From positions 62,001 through 126,000 of the forward strand of contig NZ_JALKCU010000002.1 in NCBI RefSeq assembly GCF_023540835.1: a DNA stretch of 64,000 nucleotides. Direction: 5' to 3'. The notes under the pieces are model-generated. The model saw nothing but the letters and a program-made list of their open reading frames with translations, did not search any database and was not told where the DNA came from. The stretch is from Marivivens geojensis. Lineage in GTDB: Bacteria > Pseudomonadota > Alphaproteobacteria > Rhodobacterales > Rhodobacteraceae. A program made the position numbers and the translations under genes. Shown here piece after piece: positions 56,297-64,000 of the stretch; position 1 is the stretch's first letter; each line of letters opens with the position of its first letter.

Positions 56297-56884
56297 TTAC
56301 TTAGCCAGTTCTTTGGCTTGCTCAACCCACTCGGGTTTCACTTTAACAGCCTCGAACGATGCAGCGTCAACAGCAGCCAGCTGAGCGTAGGTGGTGATAC
56401 CAGCTTCGTTCAGTTTCTTAGCAGCAGCCGGACCAACGCCGGTGATTGCGGTCAGGTCGTCTGCGCCAGCAGCAGCGGCAACCGGAGCAGCCTTTGCAGC
56501 TTTCGGAGCAGCAGCAGGTGCCGCAGCTTTCGGAGCAGAACCAGCACCGATTGCAGCTTTGACGCCCGATTTGTCTGCACCCGACTCAAGGATGTCGGTG
56601 ATGCGAACGAGTGTCAGTTGCTGACGGTGACCAACGGTACGCTTCGACGAGTGCTTACGACGACGCTTAACAAAGTTGATAACCTTGTCGCCTTTGATCT
56701 GGTCGATGACTTCTGCCTGAACAGCAGCGCCTGCCACGAACGGAGCGCCAACAGTCGAACCAACCATCAGAATTTCGTTGAACTGGATTTTTTCGCCTGC
56801 ATCGGCTGCCAGTTTTTCGACACGCAGAACGTCGCCCGAAGCAACTTTGTACTGCTTGCCGCCGGTTTTGAGAACCGCAAACAT
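56297..56884 (-). CDS. rplU: 50S ribosomal protein L21 with C-terminal helix-hairpin-helix extension
   Basis: A 195-residue protein. Residues 1-103 are normal L21 ([33 protein letters not shown] to [23 protein letters not shown]), about the full length of E. coli L21. An Ala/Pro/Lys linker (about 115-145) then leads to a helix-hairpin-helix domain ([31 protein letters not shown]). Such extensions occur in alphaproteobacteria, but their role on the ribosome is not known. The start is ATG 56884; a frame back to 56899 adds five residues. First gene of rplU-rpmA. Confidence 0.96.
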   Translation of the reverse strand: MFAVLKTGGKQYKVASGDVLRVEKLAADAGEKIQFNEILMVGSTVGAPFVAGAAVQAEVIDQIKGDKVINFVKRRRKHSSKRTVGHRQQLTLVRITDILESGADKSGVKAAIGAGSAPKAAAPAAAPKAAKAAPVAAAAGADDLTAITGVGPAAAKKLNEAGITTYAQLAAVDAASFEAVKVKPEWVEQAKELAK

Positions 56885-57014
56885 AGTATCTTCCTTCATC
56901 TACCGCGTCGCTGGGGCCACTTACGTGTTGGTGGCTATGCCGCCCGTGAACTGCGCGCCCTGATTTGGGCTGTATTGAATCAAAAACCAGGGCAGAATCC
57001 GCCCCGGATGCGGG

Positions 57015-57043
57015 CTTATCCTCAGAACCCTGTGGAAAGTCAA
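57015..57043 (-). promoter_or_regulatory. Probable sigma-70 promoter of rplU-rpmA
   Basis: On the minus strand TTGACT (57043-57038) and GATAAG (57020-57015) are separated by 17 bases. The pair sits about 130 bases upstream of rplU, just after the DUF2059 stop, leaving a leader long enough for L21-type autoregulation. Confidence 0.5.
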
Positions 57044-57044
57044 G

Positions 57045-57869
57045 CTAGAGTTCAGAAACCATCATCATTTGTGCGACCTGAAGGCCTAGGTTCCTGCTGA
57101 TATCTTCATAGAGGGCCGAATAGGCATCGAAAAGAGCTCTATTCACGCCCTGCCCTGCCTCTGTTTGGGAAAATGCGATCAGCGTGTCCAAATCCGCATC
57201 AGACAGCGGTTGGTAGGCCATGTTCATGAAACCATAGACCCATTCAGAGGTGCTGGACCGCAATTCGGCTTCTTGGGCCCAGACGTCCGATATCAAACTC
57301 TCAGGCGACGTTTGCCCATCCATTGCACCGCCATCGTATAGTCCCAATAAGAACGCATAGTTGTCGTTGAGAGCAGCGCTGATGTTTTTCTCGATGAGGT
57401 CGTTGGCGTCGATATAAGCGGTAATCTGGCCGAAACGTGGGGTGCCGTGAGCATCAATCGCTGCCGCCGTCGCTGCGTCCAAAATATCGGGATCAGACAC
57501 CGCTCGGCGTGCATCGACTTCTAGCTGCACCGATTGGCGACCGGGGTCAGTTGAATAAAACGCCAACATCGCATCGACGTCTTGCCCGATAAGCGATCGT
57601 TCAAAGGCTGCAAACGCGGCGTCTTCCATCTGCGCGGGGTTATAGAGTTGCGAAATCACTGTCGACCAATGATCACTTACATGCCCCATCAGCATTTCGT
57701 CCGCGAGTTGACCTGCGTAATCGATACCCTCCGCAGACATAATCGCGATAACGTCGGGCTGCATCAAAGCCTCAAACAAAGCCCGTTCAGCACTTTGTGA
57801 CTGTTCTGCCAAGGCAGGACCAGTGATCGCCGTGAGGCAGGACACGAAAACAAACGACTTAGCGCGCAT
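57045..57869 (-). CDS. DUF2059-like secreted protein
   Basis: A 274-residue protein with a signal peptide (MRAKSFVFVSCLTAITGPALA, then EQSQSAE). The middle and C-terminal parts (YQPLSDADLDTLIAFSQTEAGQGVNRALFDAYSALYEDISRNLG) match the DUF2059 pattern, a helical periplasmic domain of unknown function found twice here in looser form near residues 60-130. The open frame extends 48 codons upstream, but the ATG at 57869 directly precedes the signal peptide. No operon partner is evident. Confidence 0.8.
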   Translation of the reverse strand: MRAKSFVFVSCLTAITGPALAEQSQSAERALFEALMQPDVIAIMSAEGIDYAGQLADEMLMGHVSDHWSTVISQLYNPAQMEDAAFAAFERSLIGQDVDAMLAFYSTDPGRQSVQLEVDARRAVSDPDILDAATAAAIDAHGTPRFGQITAYIDANDLIEKNISAALNDNYAFLLGLYDGGAMDGQTSPESLISDVWAQEAELRSSTSEWVYGFMNMAYQPLSDADLDTLIAFSQTEAGQGVNRALFDAYSALYEDISRNLGLQVAQMMMVSEL

Positions 57870-58016
57870 GAGACACCCTTCTGTTGTGTCTTTACATATA
57901 GGCCGTCCGTGAATGTTCCAATTCCCATCGCAATCAGTTGATCGCTCTTTCCAAAAGATTTTTGTGAAATTGCTATTGCACGCCATTCGAAGTCCCATTA
58001 AACGCCCCTTCATCGC

Positions 58017-58106
58017 GGAGAGGTGCCGGAGTGGTCGAACGGGGCGGTCTCGAAAACCGTTGAGCCTTCACGGGTTCCCAGGGTTCGAATCCCTGTCTCT
58101 CCGCCA
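58017..58106 (+). tRNA. tRNA-Ser (CGA)
   Basis: A 90-base class II tRNA that folds into a complete cloverleaf. The 7-bp acceptor stem is GGAGAGG against TCTCTCC with one G-T pair, the discriminator is G and CCA is encoded. The anticodon loop CTCGAAA gives CGA, reading the UCG serine codon. The long variable arm and GGGTTCGAATCCC T-arm are typical of tRNA-Ser. Confidence 0.97.
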
Positions 58107-58133
58107 TAAAAATCAAAACACGACCACTTACGA

Positions 58134-58158
58134 AAACGCGCCCCATTCGGGCGCGTTT
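58134..58158. terminator. Bidirectional hairpin between tRNA-Ser and the SH3 protein gene
   Basis: A perfect 10-bp stem AAACGCGCCC / GGGCGCGTTT with a CATTC loop. On the minus strand it ends with TTTTCG and can terminate the SH3-protein gene; on the plus strand it follows the tRNA by 27 bases. Confidence 0.75.
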
Positions 58159-58175
58159 CGCGTTTCATCGGCGCG

Positions 58176-58883
58176 TTAGTGTGCGGGTTCTGCAGCCTCG
58201 GCCAGAAAACGTCCTGCAACCCATCCGGTCAACCTAGGCTCTGTGACGGTTTGAACCTGACACCAGCGTTGCGCTTCTGCCATGCGGCACCCCAAGTTTC
58301 GAACGACATCGTCGGCGTTCAGGACCGACACCTTGGTTGCACTTTGGCTAGGAACTGAACGCAGGTTCAAGCCACTGTTCGCGACAACAGACCAAAAATC
58401 CGGCCCGCCCATCAACCCATCAGCAAAGTCATTTTGAACAATCTCCTGCTGCGCACCCGTGATCGATATGTCCAACGTATACTCTGCAACCTCGTCTCGT
58501 CGCGCGGCTGCTCGGTACAAATAGACTGTAACCGTATAGTCACCCGAAACTGGCAAGGTGGCGCTAAACTGGTTGAGGTCTGGCACGCTGTCGCTGGTCA
58601 AACTACTGACCGCAAGTGCCGCATCACCTGGGACTGACCCGGGTGCATAGACGTTAAAATAGGTGGCCGCATTCGACGATTGAAGCGAGATATCCATCAC
58701 CTGCCCCGCTTCGGCACCAAGATGGTACAAGACCATTTCCCGCCCAACAATCCGATCGGAGACCATTGTCTCTGTCGTTCCCGCTGCAAATTCAACGTCA
58801 ACGGAACGATCACTACCCTGACCATGACCTGCGGTCGAAAGAGACACGAACACCAACAAAGATGCCGCTACAACTTTCAACAT
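58176..58883 (-). CDS. Secreted SH3b-domain protein
   Basis: A 235-residue exported protein with a signal peptide ([21 protein letters not shown]). Residues about 30-150 form a beta-rich domain of the PPC-like kind ([30 protein letters not shown]). Residues 165-228 are a bacterial SH3 domain ([32 protein letters not shown]...GWVAGRFL), which usually binds peptidoglycan or peptides. The protein is probably periplasmic. Role unknown; it has no co-directional neighbour. Confidence 0.82.
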   Translation of the reverse strand: MLKVVAASLLVFVSLSTAGHGQGSDRSVDVEFAAGTTETMVSDRIVGREMVLYHLGAEAGQVMDISLQSSNAATYFNVYAPGSVPGDAALAVSSLTSDSVPDLNQFSATLPVSGDYTVTVYLYRAAARRDEVAEYTLDISITGAQQEIVQNDFADGLMGGPDFWSVVANSGLNLRSVPSQSATKVSVLNADDVVRNLGCRMAEAQRWCQVQTVTEPRLTGWVAGRFLAEAAEPAH

Positions 58884-59027
58884 AATTCACCCTCACACCT
58901 TACCGCTTTAGATTATCACCCATCGGCAGTTCCGTCAGCCCACTTCAGGACCGATCACAACATTGACAACCTTCCTTTGATTTCGACGCAAGACACGCCA
59001 TATCGTAGCTTCAAATTAGGAGGTGAC

Positions 59028-59474
59028 ATGACACAATATGAACGCCGACCCGAGGTGATCGAAGCACTCGAACCCGAACAGTATTACGTGACCCAAGAAT
59101 CCGGCACTGAACGTCCGGGCACAGGGAAGTACCTGAGCAATAAGGAGCCAGGTCTGTACGTCGACGTGGTTTCAGGGGAGCCCCTCTTTGCCTCGTCCGC
59201 AAAATATGAATCAGGCTGCGGCTGGCCTTCATTTGTGAAACCGATTGTCAGCGACAATGTTGTCGAACTCACGGACGTGTCGCATGGGATGGTCCGCACC
59301 GAGGTTCGGTCGAAATATGGTGACAGCCACTTAGGGCACGTGTTCCCAGATGGACCGCGTGATCGCGGTGGGCTACGGTATTGCATAAATTCCGCGGCGT
59401 TACGCTTTATACATCGTGACGATATGGAAGCCGAAGGATATGGCGCGTTCATCGATCAAGTGGAGGAAAACTGA
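59028..59474 (+). CDS. msrB: Peptide-methionine (R)-S-oxide reductase MsrB, non-zinc form
   Basis: A 148-residue enzyme reducing methionine-R-sulfoxide. The catalytic cysteine is C119 in [12 protein letters not shown], and C64 in ESGCGWPSF may act as the resolving cysteine. The two CXXC pairs that bind zinc in E. coli MsrB are missing ([11 protein letters not shown] stands where the first would be), so it belongs to the zinc-free class. AGGAGG lies five bases before the ATG. It overlaps msrA by one base (TGATG). Confidence 0.95.
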   Translation: MTQYERRPEVIEALEPEQYYVTQESGTERPGTGKYLSNKEPGLYVDVVSGEPLFASSAKYESGCGWPSFVKPIVSDNVVELTDVSHGMVRTEVRSKYGDSHLGHVFPDGPRDRGGLRYCINSAALRFIHRDDMEAEGYGAFIDQVEEN

Positions 59475-59971
59475 TGGCTGAACAACGCGCGGTCCTTGCA
59501 GGTGGATGTTTTTGGGGGATGCAGGATCTGATCCGCCGTCAAACGGGCGTGTTGCGCACCCGTGTCGGCTACACGGGCGGCGATGTCCCGAACGCCACCT
59601 ATCGGAACCACGGCACCCATGCCGAAGGGATTGAGATCATCTTTGATGACGCCAAGACGACTTATCGCGCCCTGCTGGAGTTCTTTTTCCAAATTCATGA
59701 CCCGACCACAAAGAACCGTCAGGGCAACGACATTGGGATGTCGTATCGTTCGGCGATTTACTATGTCGATGAAGAACAAAAGGCCGAGGCACTGCGCACG
59801 ATCGCAGATGTAGATGCCTCAGGTATTTGGCCCGCGAAGGTCGTGACCGAAGTCGAACCTGTTGGTGATTTCTGGGAAGCAGAGCCCGAACATCAGGATT
59901 ATCTAGAGCGGCATCCGAATGGCTACACCTGCCATTTCCCGCGCCCTAACTGGACCCTACCACGCACATGA
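59474..59971 (+). CDS. msrA: Peptide-methionine (S)-S-oxide reductase MsrA
   Basis: A 165-residue enzyme, partner of MsrB for the S-sulfoxide. The nucleophile is C12 in [18 protein letters not shown] and EGIEIIFD are typical. No C-terminal resolving cysteine pair with the CX6C pattern is obvious; C155 ([11 protein letters not shown]) may recycle the enzyme. Translation is coupled to msrB; a terminator used by the convergent rlmE starts at its stop. Confidence 0.96.
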   Translation: MAEQRAVLAGGCFWGMQDLIRRQTGVLRTRVGYTGGDVPNATYRNHGTHAEGIEIIFDDAKTTYRALLEFFFQIHDPTTKNRQGNDIGMSYRSAIYYVDEEQKAEALRTIADVDASGIWPAKVVTEVEPVGDFWEAEPEHQDYLERHPNGYTCHFPRPNWTLPRT

Positions 59972-59996
59972 AAAAGGGGCCGTCTGGCCCCTTCCC
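59972..59996 (-). terminator. Terminator of rlmE
   Basis: A perfect 6-bp GC stem GGGGCC / GGCCCC with a 4-base loop; on the minus strand it is followed by TTTTTC. On the plus strand it also follows msrA, but the T tract there is interrupted, so termination should be weaker. Confidence 0.8.
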
Positions 59997-60755
59997 TTAC
60001 TCTTCTTCGTCGTTCAGCTCGGCGTCGTGATCGCCATTTCGTCCCTTATATCCCCGAGCGACTACGAACTTCTCCGAACTATCCGCACGCGACGATGGCG
60101 GTTTGATGTTCGCGACCGATTTGAAGTTCTTCTTCAGTGTCTTCATCAATTCACCTTCCGCCCCACCCGCGAGGACTTTGGCAACAAAGGTGCCGCCGGG
60201 GGCGAGAACGTCAAAGGCGAAATAAGCTGCCGCTTCACACAGCGCGATAATGCGAAGGTGGTCGGTTTGTTTGTGACCCGAAGACGCAGCGGCCATGTCA
60301 GACATCACAACGTCTGCCTCACCACCAAGCCATTCTTTGACCAATAGGTCCGCGTCGTCGGATAGAAAATCGAGCTGGTGAATTTCAGCACCCGCCAGTG
60401 GTTCAACCTCTTGGAGGTCAACGCCCAATACGGTCCCGATCCGTTTGCCTTGCTTTTCACCCAAAGCGTTCACACGCTTCACCGCAACCTGCATCCAACC
60501 ACCCGGAGCACAGCCGAGGTCCACAATCCGCGCACCTGGAACGAGGAACCGATATTTGTCGTCAAGCTCGAGGATTTTGAACGCAGCACGTCCACGATAG
60601 CCTTCGGCCTGCGCGCGCTTCACGTAAGGATCGTTCAACTGCCGCTGTAACCAACGGGTCGACGAGGTCTTGCGACCTCGGGCGGTTTTCACCTTAACGA
60701 AAAGGTCACGCTGTCCGCGTCCGCTGGTATTTTTTGTCCCGGGTTTCTTAGCCAT
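59997..60755 (-). CDS. rlmE: 23S rRNA (uridine-2'-O-)-methyltransferase RlmE
   Basis: A 252-residue FtsJ/RrmJ-type enzyme that methylates U2552 of 23S rRNA. A basic N-terminus ([60 protein letters not shown]) contacts RNA; the SAM loop is [14 protein letters not shown] near residues 79-92, and the KDKE catalytic set is represented by K66-area, D in VMSDMAA, and K in FVAKVLAGG. Slightly longer than E. coli RlmE. It follows ppx in the same direction. Confidence 0.94.
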   Translation of the reverse strand: MAKKPGTKNTSGRGQRDLFVKVKTARGRKTSSTRWLQRQLNDPYVKRAQAEGYRGRAAFKILELDDKYRFLVPGARIVDLGCAPGGWMQVAVKRVNALGEKQGKRIGTVLGVDLQEVEPLAGAEIHQLDFLSDDADLLVKEWLGGEADVVMSDMAAASSGHKQTDHLRIIALCEAAAYFAFDVLAPGGTFVAKVLAGGAEGELMKTLKKNFKSVANIKPPSSRADSSEKFVVARGYKGRNGDHDAELNDEEE

Positions 60756-60792
60756 TCTTCCAGTCCGATCTTAGCAGAGCGTTCCTCTACCC

Positions 60793-61905
60793 CTAAAACG
60801 GAGTATCCTCAAGCACGCCGTCTGCGCTCATTTGTGCGTACAACAACCCTTCGCGCAGACCACGATCTGCAACCGACAGACGATCCGTCGGCCAAATTCG
60901 CATAAGGGCCTGAAGGATTGCCGACCCCGACATGATCAAGGCCTGACGGTCGCGCCCGATCCGAGGATCATTGCGACGCCCATCGGGGCCAAGCGTCAAA
61001 TAATCGCGAATGACAGCGTCAATCTGATCGCTGGTCATACGCAGCCCATCGACCTTGGTCCGATCATAGCGTTTCAGCCCCAAATGGCTCGCTGCCACGG
61101 TTGTCACGGTGCCGCTGGTGCCAACGATCTGGAACCCCTCGCGCGTCTGTTCTGCAGTATAGGGACTGAATTTCGACAGTTGCTCTTCAAAGAACCAGCT
61201 CATCAACGCAAACCGCGCCGCGTCGTCCTCTACGTCCTCAAACTGATCGCGCAGGGTTGCGACACCCAACGGCACCGAAATCCAGTCAACGACCTTAGCC
61301 GCAGCAAATGGACCAGGGTCCTGCACAAATCCACGGTGGAGCCGCATGATCGCACCGGGGCGTTCGCGATGCGGCACATTCGTGAGGTCGATCCAAACAA
61401 GTTCGGTCGAGCCGCCGCCAATATCTACGACCAGCAACTGTTCGGTTTTGGTGCTGACGAGTGGCGCACAGGATATAACCGCAAGACGCGCTTCTTCCTC
61501 TGGGCTAATAATCTCGAGCCGAAGACCCGTTTCACGTCTGATCTGATTAATGAACTGCTTGCCGTTCTTAGCCCTACGGCAAGCCTCTGTTGCGACCAAG
61601 CGCATATGGCCGACCTTATGGCGCTGCAGTTTTTGCTTACAGATCCTCAACGCCGCAATCGTGCGGTTCATCGATCCACGACCTAGCCGGCCTGAACTTT
61701 CAAGCCCGTAGCCCAGCTGGACCGACTTCGAAAAGCTGTCAATGACATGAAACTGACTACCCTTTGGTTGGGCAATCAGCATGCGACAGCTATTTGTACC
61801 CAAATCCAGCGCAGCATAAAGCGAGGCCGGATCAGGCATTACAGGCGCGGGGGTCTCTACCGCCTTCGGGAACGCGCCCGCACCACGGGGACGCTTGGGC
61901 GTCAT
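60793..61905 (-). CDS. ppx: Ppx/GppA-family exopolyphosphatase
   Basis: A 370-residue ASKHA-fold phosphatase that degrades polyphosphate or (p)ppGpp. The phosphate-1 motif is ALDLGTNSCRMLIA near residues 31-44, and VVDIGGGSTELVW near 155-167 is the phosphate-2 motif. It lacks the C-terminal HD-like domain of E. coli Ppx and so is the short form. I use the ATG at 61905, preceded by GGAGGG at a good distance; the frame extends seven codons further. With rlmE it forms a two-gene unit. Confidence 0.9.
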   Translation of the reverse strand: MTPKRPRGAGAFPKAVETPAPVMPDPASLYAALDLGTNSCRMLIAQPKGSQFHVIDSFSKSVQLGYGLESSGRLGRGSMNRTIAALRICKQKLQRHKVGHMRLVATEACRRAKNGKQFINQIRRETGLRLEIISPEEEARLAVISCAPLVSTKTEQLLVVDIGGGSTELVWIDLTNVPHRERPGAIMRLHRGFVQDPGPFAAAKVVDWISVPLGVATLRDQFEDVEDDAARFALMSWFFEEQLSKFSPYTAEQTREGFQIVGTSGTVTTVAASHLGLKRYDRTKVDGLRMTSDQIDAVIRDYLTLGPDGRRNDPRIGRDRQALIMSGSAILQALMRIWPTDRLSVADRGLREGLLYAQMSADGVLEDTPF

Positions 61906-62075
61906 AGGATACGCCCTCCATTTCAAGTTAACTCCAACCTATGCCCCCGCGCGGCGCCGCGCAAGCCTCTCTGGACGAAACCTAGTCGCAGGAAAGTGGC
62001 AGCATGTCGAAAACCGACCTCGTGTCGGAAAATGCCGAGCGTATGAAGAACACTAAGAGGAACAGGGAATCACAA

Positions 62076-62372
62076 ATGGCAGATGTCACTATCGTTTACT
62101 GGCGCGATATTCCTGCGCAGGTCATCGTCGGCAAAGGTCGTCGCGGACATAAAGTGCAGTTGCCCGAACGGTTTGAACAAGCGATCGACCGCGCCGCGAT
62201 GAAAGCGGATATGGCGGGAACTGACGATTACCTCTCCGAATGGCGCAAGGCAGAGCCCTACTCTGTCGAAGGTGACGATGCAGAGGTCGCAAATGCCGAA
62301 GCTGCCCGTCTCGATGCCGAATACACACCAGAGCGTCTTCGGGCGCTTATCGAAAACAAAGGTCACGCGTGA
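62076..62372 (+). CDS. PF13769-type 'virulence factor' domain protein
   Basis: A 98-residue soluble protein with the pattern VTIVYWRDIPAQVIVGKGRRGHKVQLPERFEQAIDRAAM, which matches the small 'virulence factor' (PF13769) family. The name is historical; in Rhodobacterales the gene is found beside methylenetetrahydrofolate reductase and methyltetrahydrofolate methyltransferase genes, so a part in tetrahydrofolate-linked C1 transfer is likelier. I start at 62076; the frame runs back to 62004. It overlaps the open frame of the reductase gene, whose real start is 27 bases downstream of this stop. Confidence 0.8.
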   Translation: MADVTIVYWRDIPAQVIVGKGRRGHKVQLPERFEQAIDRAAMKADMAGTDDYLSEWRKAEPYSVEGDDAEVANAEAARLDAEYTPERLRALIENKGHA

Positions 62373-62398
62373 CCACCCGCTCTTTTAAGGAGGCCATC

Positions 62399-63325
62399 AT
62401 GGCACTGCTTCCGTTTATGCGTAAAAAAGACTCTGTAACCACGGCTTCTGCCGATCTGGAAGCATTCCTCCAAGGTTACTCGATCGAAGTTATGCCACGC
62501 ACTGCTGAGAAGGTTGAAAACTTCCGCGACCTGCTGCCTGCTGGCACACGTGTCTACATCGCGCACATTGATGGCACTCCGATCGAAGACATGGTGGCAA
62601 CTGCGGCCCGTCTGCGCGACGAAGGCTTTGACCCGATGCCACACTTCCCTGCCCGCATCATCAAAGACGCGGCAACGCTCGAAGATTGGGTGAACCGCTA
62701 TTCCTCTGAGGCTGGCGTGAATCAAGGCCTCATCCTCGCAGGCGGCGTTGACCAGCCAGTCGGCGAATTCCATTCGTCAATGCAACTCCTTGAGACAGGT
62801 ATCTTTGATCGCGCTGGGTTCAAACGTTTGCATGTCGCCGGTCACCCTGAAGGCAACCGCGACATTGACCCCGATGGTTCGGACAAAAACGTCATGGACG
62901 CGCTGCGTTGGAAACAGAAATTTTCAGAAACCACCGACGCGAAAATCGCGATGGCGACCCAGTTCTGTTTTGAAGCGCAACCCGTTATCGAATGGGCAAA
63001 CGCGCTGAAGGCCGCTGGCGTTGATATCCCGATCCACATCGGTATCGCTGGTCCGGCAAAACTTCAGACCCTGATCAAATTCGCGATTGCTTGCGGCGTT
63101 GGCCCGTCGCTGCGCGTCCTTCAAAAACGCGCGATGGATGTGACCAAACTCGTTCTGCCCTACGAGCCGAATGATATCCTTGAAGAACTCGCTGCTCACA
63201 AGGCTGCAAACCCTGATTTCAATATTGAACAGGTTCACTTCTTCCCGCTCGGTGGCATTAAAACCAACGCCGAATGGGCAATCAAAAATGGTGGCGACGC
63301 TGCCACCCCCGTAAATCAAGCCTAA
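62399..63325 (+). CDS. Methylenetetrahydrofolate reductase-like protein
   Basis: A 308-residue TIM-barrel flavoprotein of the methylenetetrahydrofolate reductase superfamily. The SYSIEVMPRTAEKVENFRDLLPAGTRVYIAHIDGT opening and the EGNRDIDPDG and NIEQVHFFPLGGIKTNAEWA segments support the call, although it is a divergent, short subfamily unlike E. coli MetF. A perfect AAGGAGG (62387-62393) precedes the ATG at 62399, which rules out the GTG at 62369. It should interconvert methyl- and methylene-tetrahydrofolate for the methyltransferase encoded 11 bases downstream. Confidence 0.85.
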   Translation: MALLPFMRKKDSVTTASADLEAFLQGYSIEVMPRTAEKVENFRDLLPAGTRVYIAHIDGTPIEDMVATAARLRDEGFDPMPHFPARIIKDAATLEDWVNRYSSEAGVNQGLILAGGVDQPVGEFHSSMQLLETGIFDRAGFKRLHVAGHPEGNRDIDPDGSDKNVMDALRWKQKFSETTDAKIAMATQFCFEAQPVIEWANALKAAGVDIPIHIGIAGPAKLQTLIKFAIACGVGPSLRVLQKRAMDVTKLVLPYEPNDILEELAAHKAANPDFNIEQVHFFPLGGIKTNAEWAIKNGGDAATPVNQA

Positions 63326-63336
63326 GGACAGTCAGT

Positions 63337-64000
63337 ATGACCCGCACTATCGTCGAATCCGCATCGAAAACCGCCATTATCGGCTTTGACCAGCCGTTCT
63401 GCGTGATTGGTGAACGGATTAACCCTACGGGCCGCAAGAAACTGGCTGCTGAACTCGAAGCAGGCGATTTCTCGACCGTTGAAAAGGACGCTCTGGCACA
63501 GGTTGCTGCAGGCGCGAACATCCTCGATATCAACGCTGGCGTTGTCTACAACTCCAACCCGAACCCGAACGAGACCGAGCCGCCGCTCATGGTCAAAATG
63601 ATCGAACTGGTTCAAGGCCTGACCGATTGCCCGATCTGCATCGACTCTTCGGTTCCTGCTGCTCTCGAAGCGGGTCTTCAGGCTGCCAAAGGTCGTCCGC
63701 TCTTGAACTCGGTCACGGGTGAAGAAGAGCGTCTGGAGTTTGTTCTACCGCTCGTGAAAAAATACAACGTTCCTGTTGTTGCTATTTCGAACGACGACAC
63801 CGGTATTTCCGAAGACCCAGACGTTCGTTTCGAAGTCGCAAAGAAAATCGTTCAGCGCGCTGCTGATTTCGGTATCCCTGCATACGACATCGTTGTTGAC
63901 CCGCTCGTTATGCCGATTGGCGCGATGGCTACTGCTGGGAACCAAGTGTTTGCGCTCGTCCGTCGTCTGCGTGAAGAGCTGGGCGTCAACACGACTTGTG
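63337..64000 (+). CDS. Methyltetrahydrofolate:corrinoid methyltransferase (MtrH/AcsE/MtgA type), cut by the window edge
   Basis: Only the first 221 codons are present. The protein is a pterin-binding TIM barrel with IGERINPTGRKKLAAEL near the N-terminus, then GANILDINAGVV and CPICIDSSVPAALEAGL and LLNSVTGEEE, the typical tetrahydrofolate-binding pattern (D for pterin, N in SVTGE). It moves a methyl group between a corrinoid protein and tetrahydrofolate. Together with the reductase and an MttB-family enzyme elsewhere in the window it would complete a methylamine/betaine demethylation route. The operon continues beyond the right edge. Confidence 0.92.
   Translation, partial: MTRTIVESASKTAIIGFDQPFCVIGERINPTGRKKLAAELEAGDFSTVEKDALAQVAAGANILDINAGVVYNSNPNPNETEPPLMVKMIELVQGLTDCPICIDSSVPAALEAGLQAAKGRPLLNSVTGEEERLEFVLPLVKKYNVPVVAISNDDTGISEDPDVRFEVAKKIVQRAADFGIPAYDIVVDPLVMPIGAMATAGNQVFALVRRLREELGVNTTC

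Noticed and set aside
60832-61686. A 284-codon plus-strand frame opposite ppx
   Set aside because: Completely inside a clear ASKHA phosphatase gene; no family resemblance.
61906-62075. Possible cobalamin riboswitch ahead of the C1 operon
   Set aside because: I found no B12-box-like segment and no long folded leader; only a 5-bp hairpin CCGAC/GTCGG at 62014-62028, too small to call.

Overview
The window looks like core chromosome of a marine-type member of the Rhodobacterales (Roseobacter group / Rhodobacteraceae, Alphaproteobacteria). The main reasons are the gene order dusB(nifR3)-ntrB-ntrC-ntrY-ntrX followed by trkA-trkH-hfq-hflX, a fused IspDF enzyme, a ChpT-type cell-cycle phosphotransferase, DUF6456/DUF6477 proteins, an ornithine-lipid olsB-olsA pair, a non-pyrrolysine MttB-family methyltransferase, and the trio PF13769 protein / methylenetetrahydrofolate reductase / methyltetrahydrofolate methyltransferase. 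I see no insertion sequence, prophage, CRISPR array, rRNA or clear pseudogene. Intergenic gaps are short, none above 300 bases, and there is one tRNA (Ser, CGA).

Layout. 1-1044: 5' part of a class II DAHP synthase gene (minus). 1264-2259: GlxA/GbdR-like regulator. 2419-7510: complete branched-chain-amino-acid-type ABC importer, with a strong terminator after the binding-protein gene. 7647-10103: membrane-anchored penicillin-acylase-family hydrolase. 10104-22657: minus-strand block of hflX, hfq, trkH, trkA, ntrX, ntrY, ntrC, ntrB and dusB, interrupted by one TetR gene on the plus strand. 22847-24938: ispDF-pgpA-cinA(C-terminal type). 25093-31713: amt, hpt, ratA-like, lipA, peroxiredoxin/oxyR, and the divergent DUF6456/DUF6477 pair. 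31723-35263: MttB-family gene, guaA and a small monooxygenase. 35499-41008: FadL-type porin, EamA exporter, P-loop ATPase, metA, ppk2, tetR. 41065-42006: rplM-rpsI. 42157-43851: MocR-type regulator divergent from a DUF1127 gene. 43897-48576: thioesterase, enoyl-CoA hydratase, M32 carboxypeptidase, ctaA, trmJ. 48717-55245: thiE-like gene, olsA, olsB, DUF3553, chpT, proA, proB, obgE. 55328-57869: GNAT, rpmA, rplU, DUF2059. 58017-64000: tRNA-Ser, SH3 protein, msrB-msrA, rlmE, ppx, and the start of a C1/tetrahydrofolate operon cut by the window edge.

How it fits together. Nitrogen control (NtrBC/NtrYX, Amt, DusB), potassium uptake (TrkAH) and RNA regulation (Hfq/HflX) share one long region. The NtrC and NtrX seen here both lack the GAFTGA loop needed for classical sigma-54 activation. 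A second theme is one-carbon metabolism of methylated amines: an MttB-family methyltransferase, a tetrahydrofolate methyltransferase/reductase pair and a GbdR-like regulator fit a corrinoid-dependent demethylation route, though they are scattered. A third theme is CtrA-linked control: ChpT is encoded here, and the DUF6456/DUF6477 intergenic region carries two near-consensus CtrA boxes. That pair is the best candidate for an under-described regulatory system. It may correspond to the activator of gene transfer agent production known from Rhodobacter, which I could not confirm without a search.
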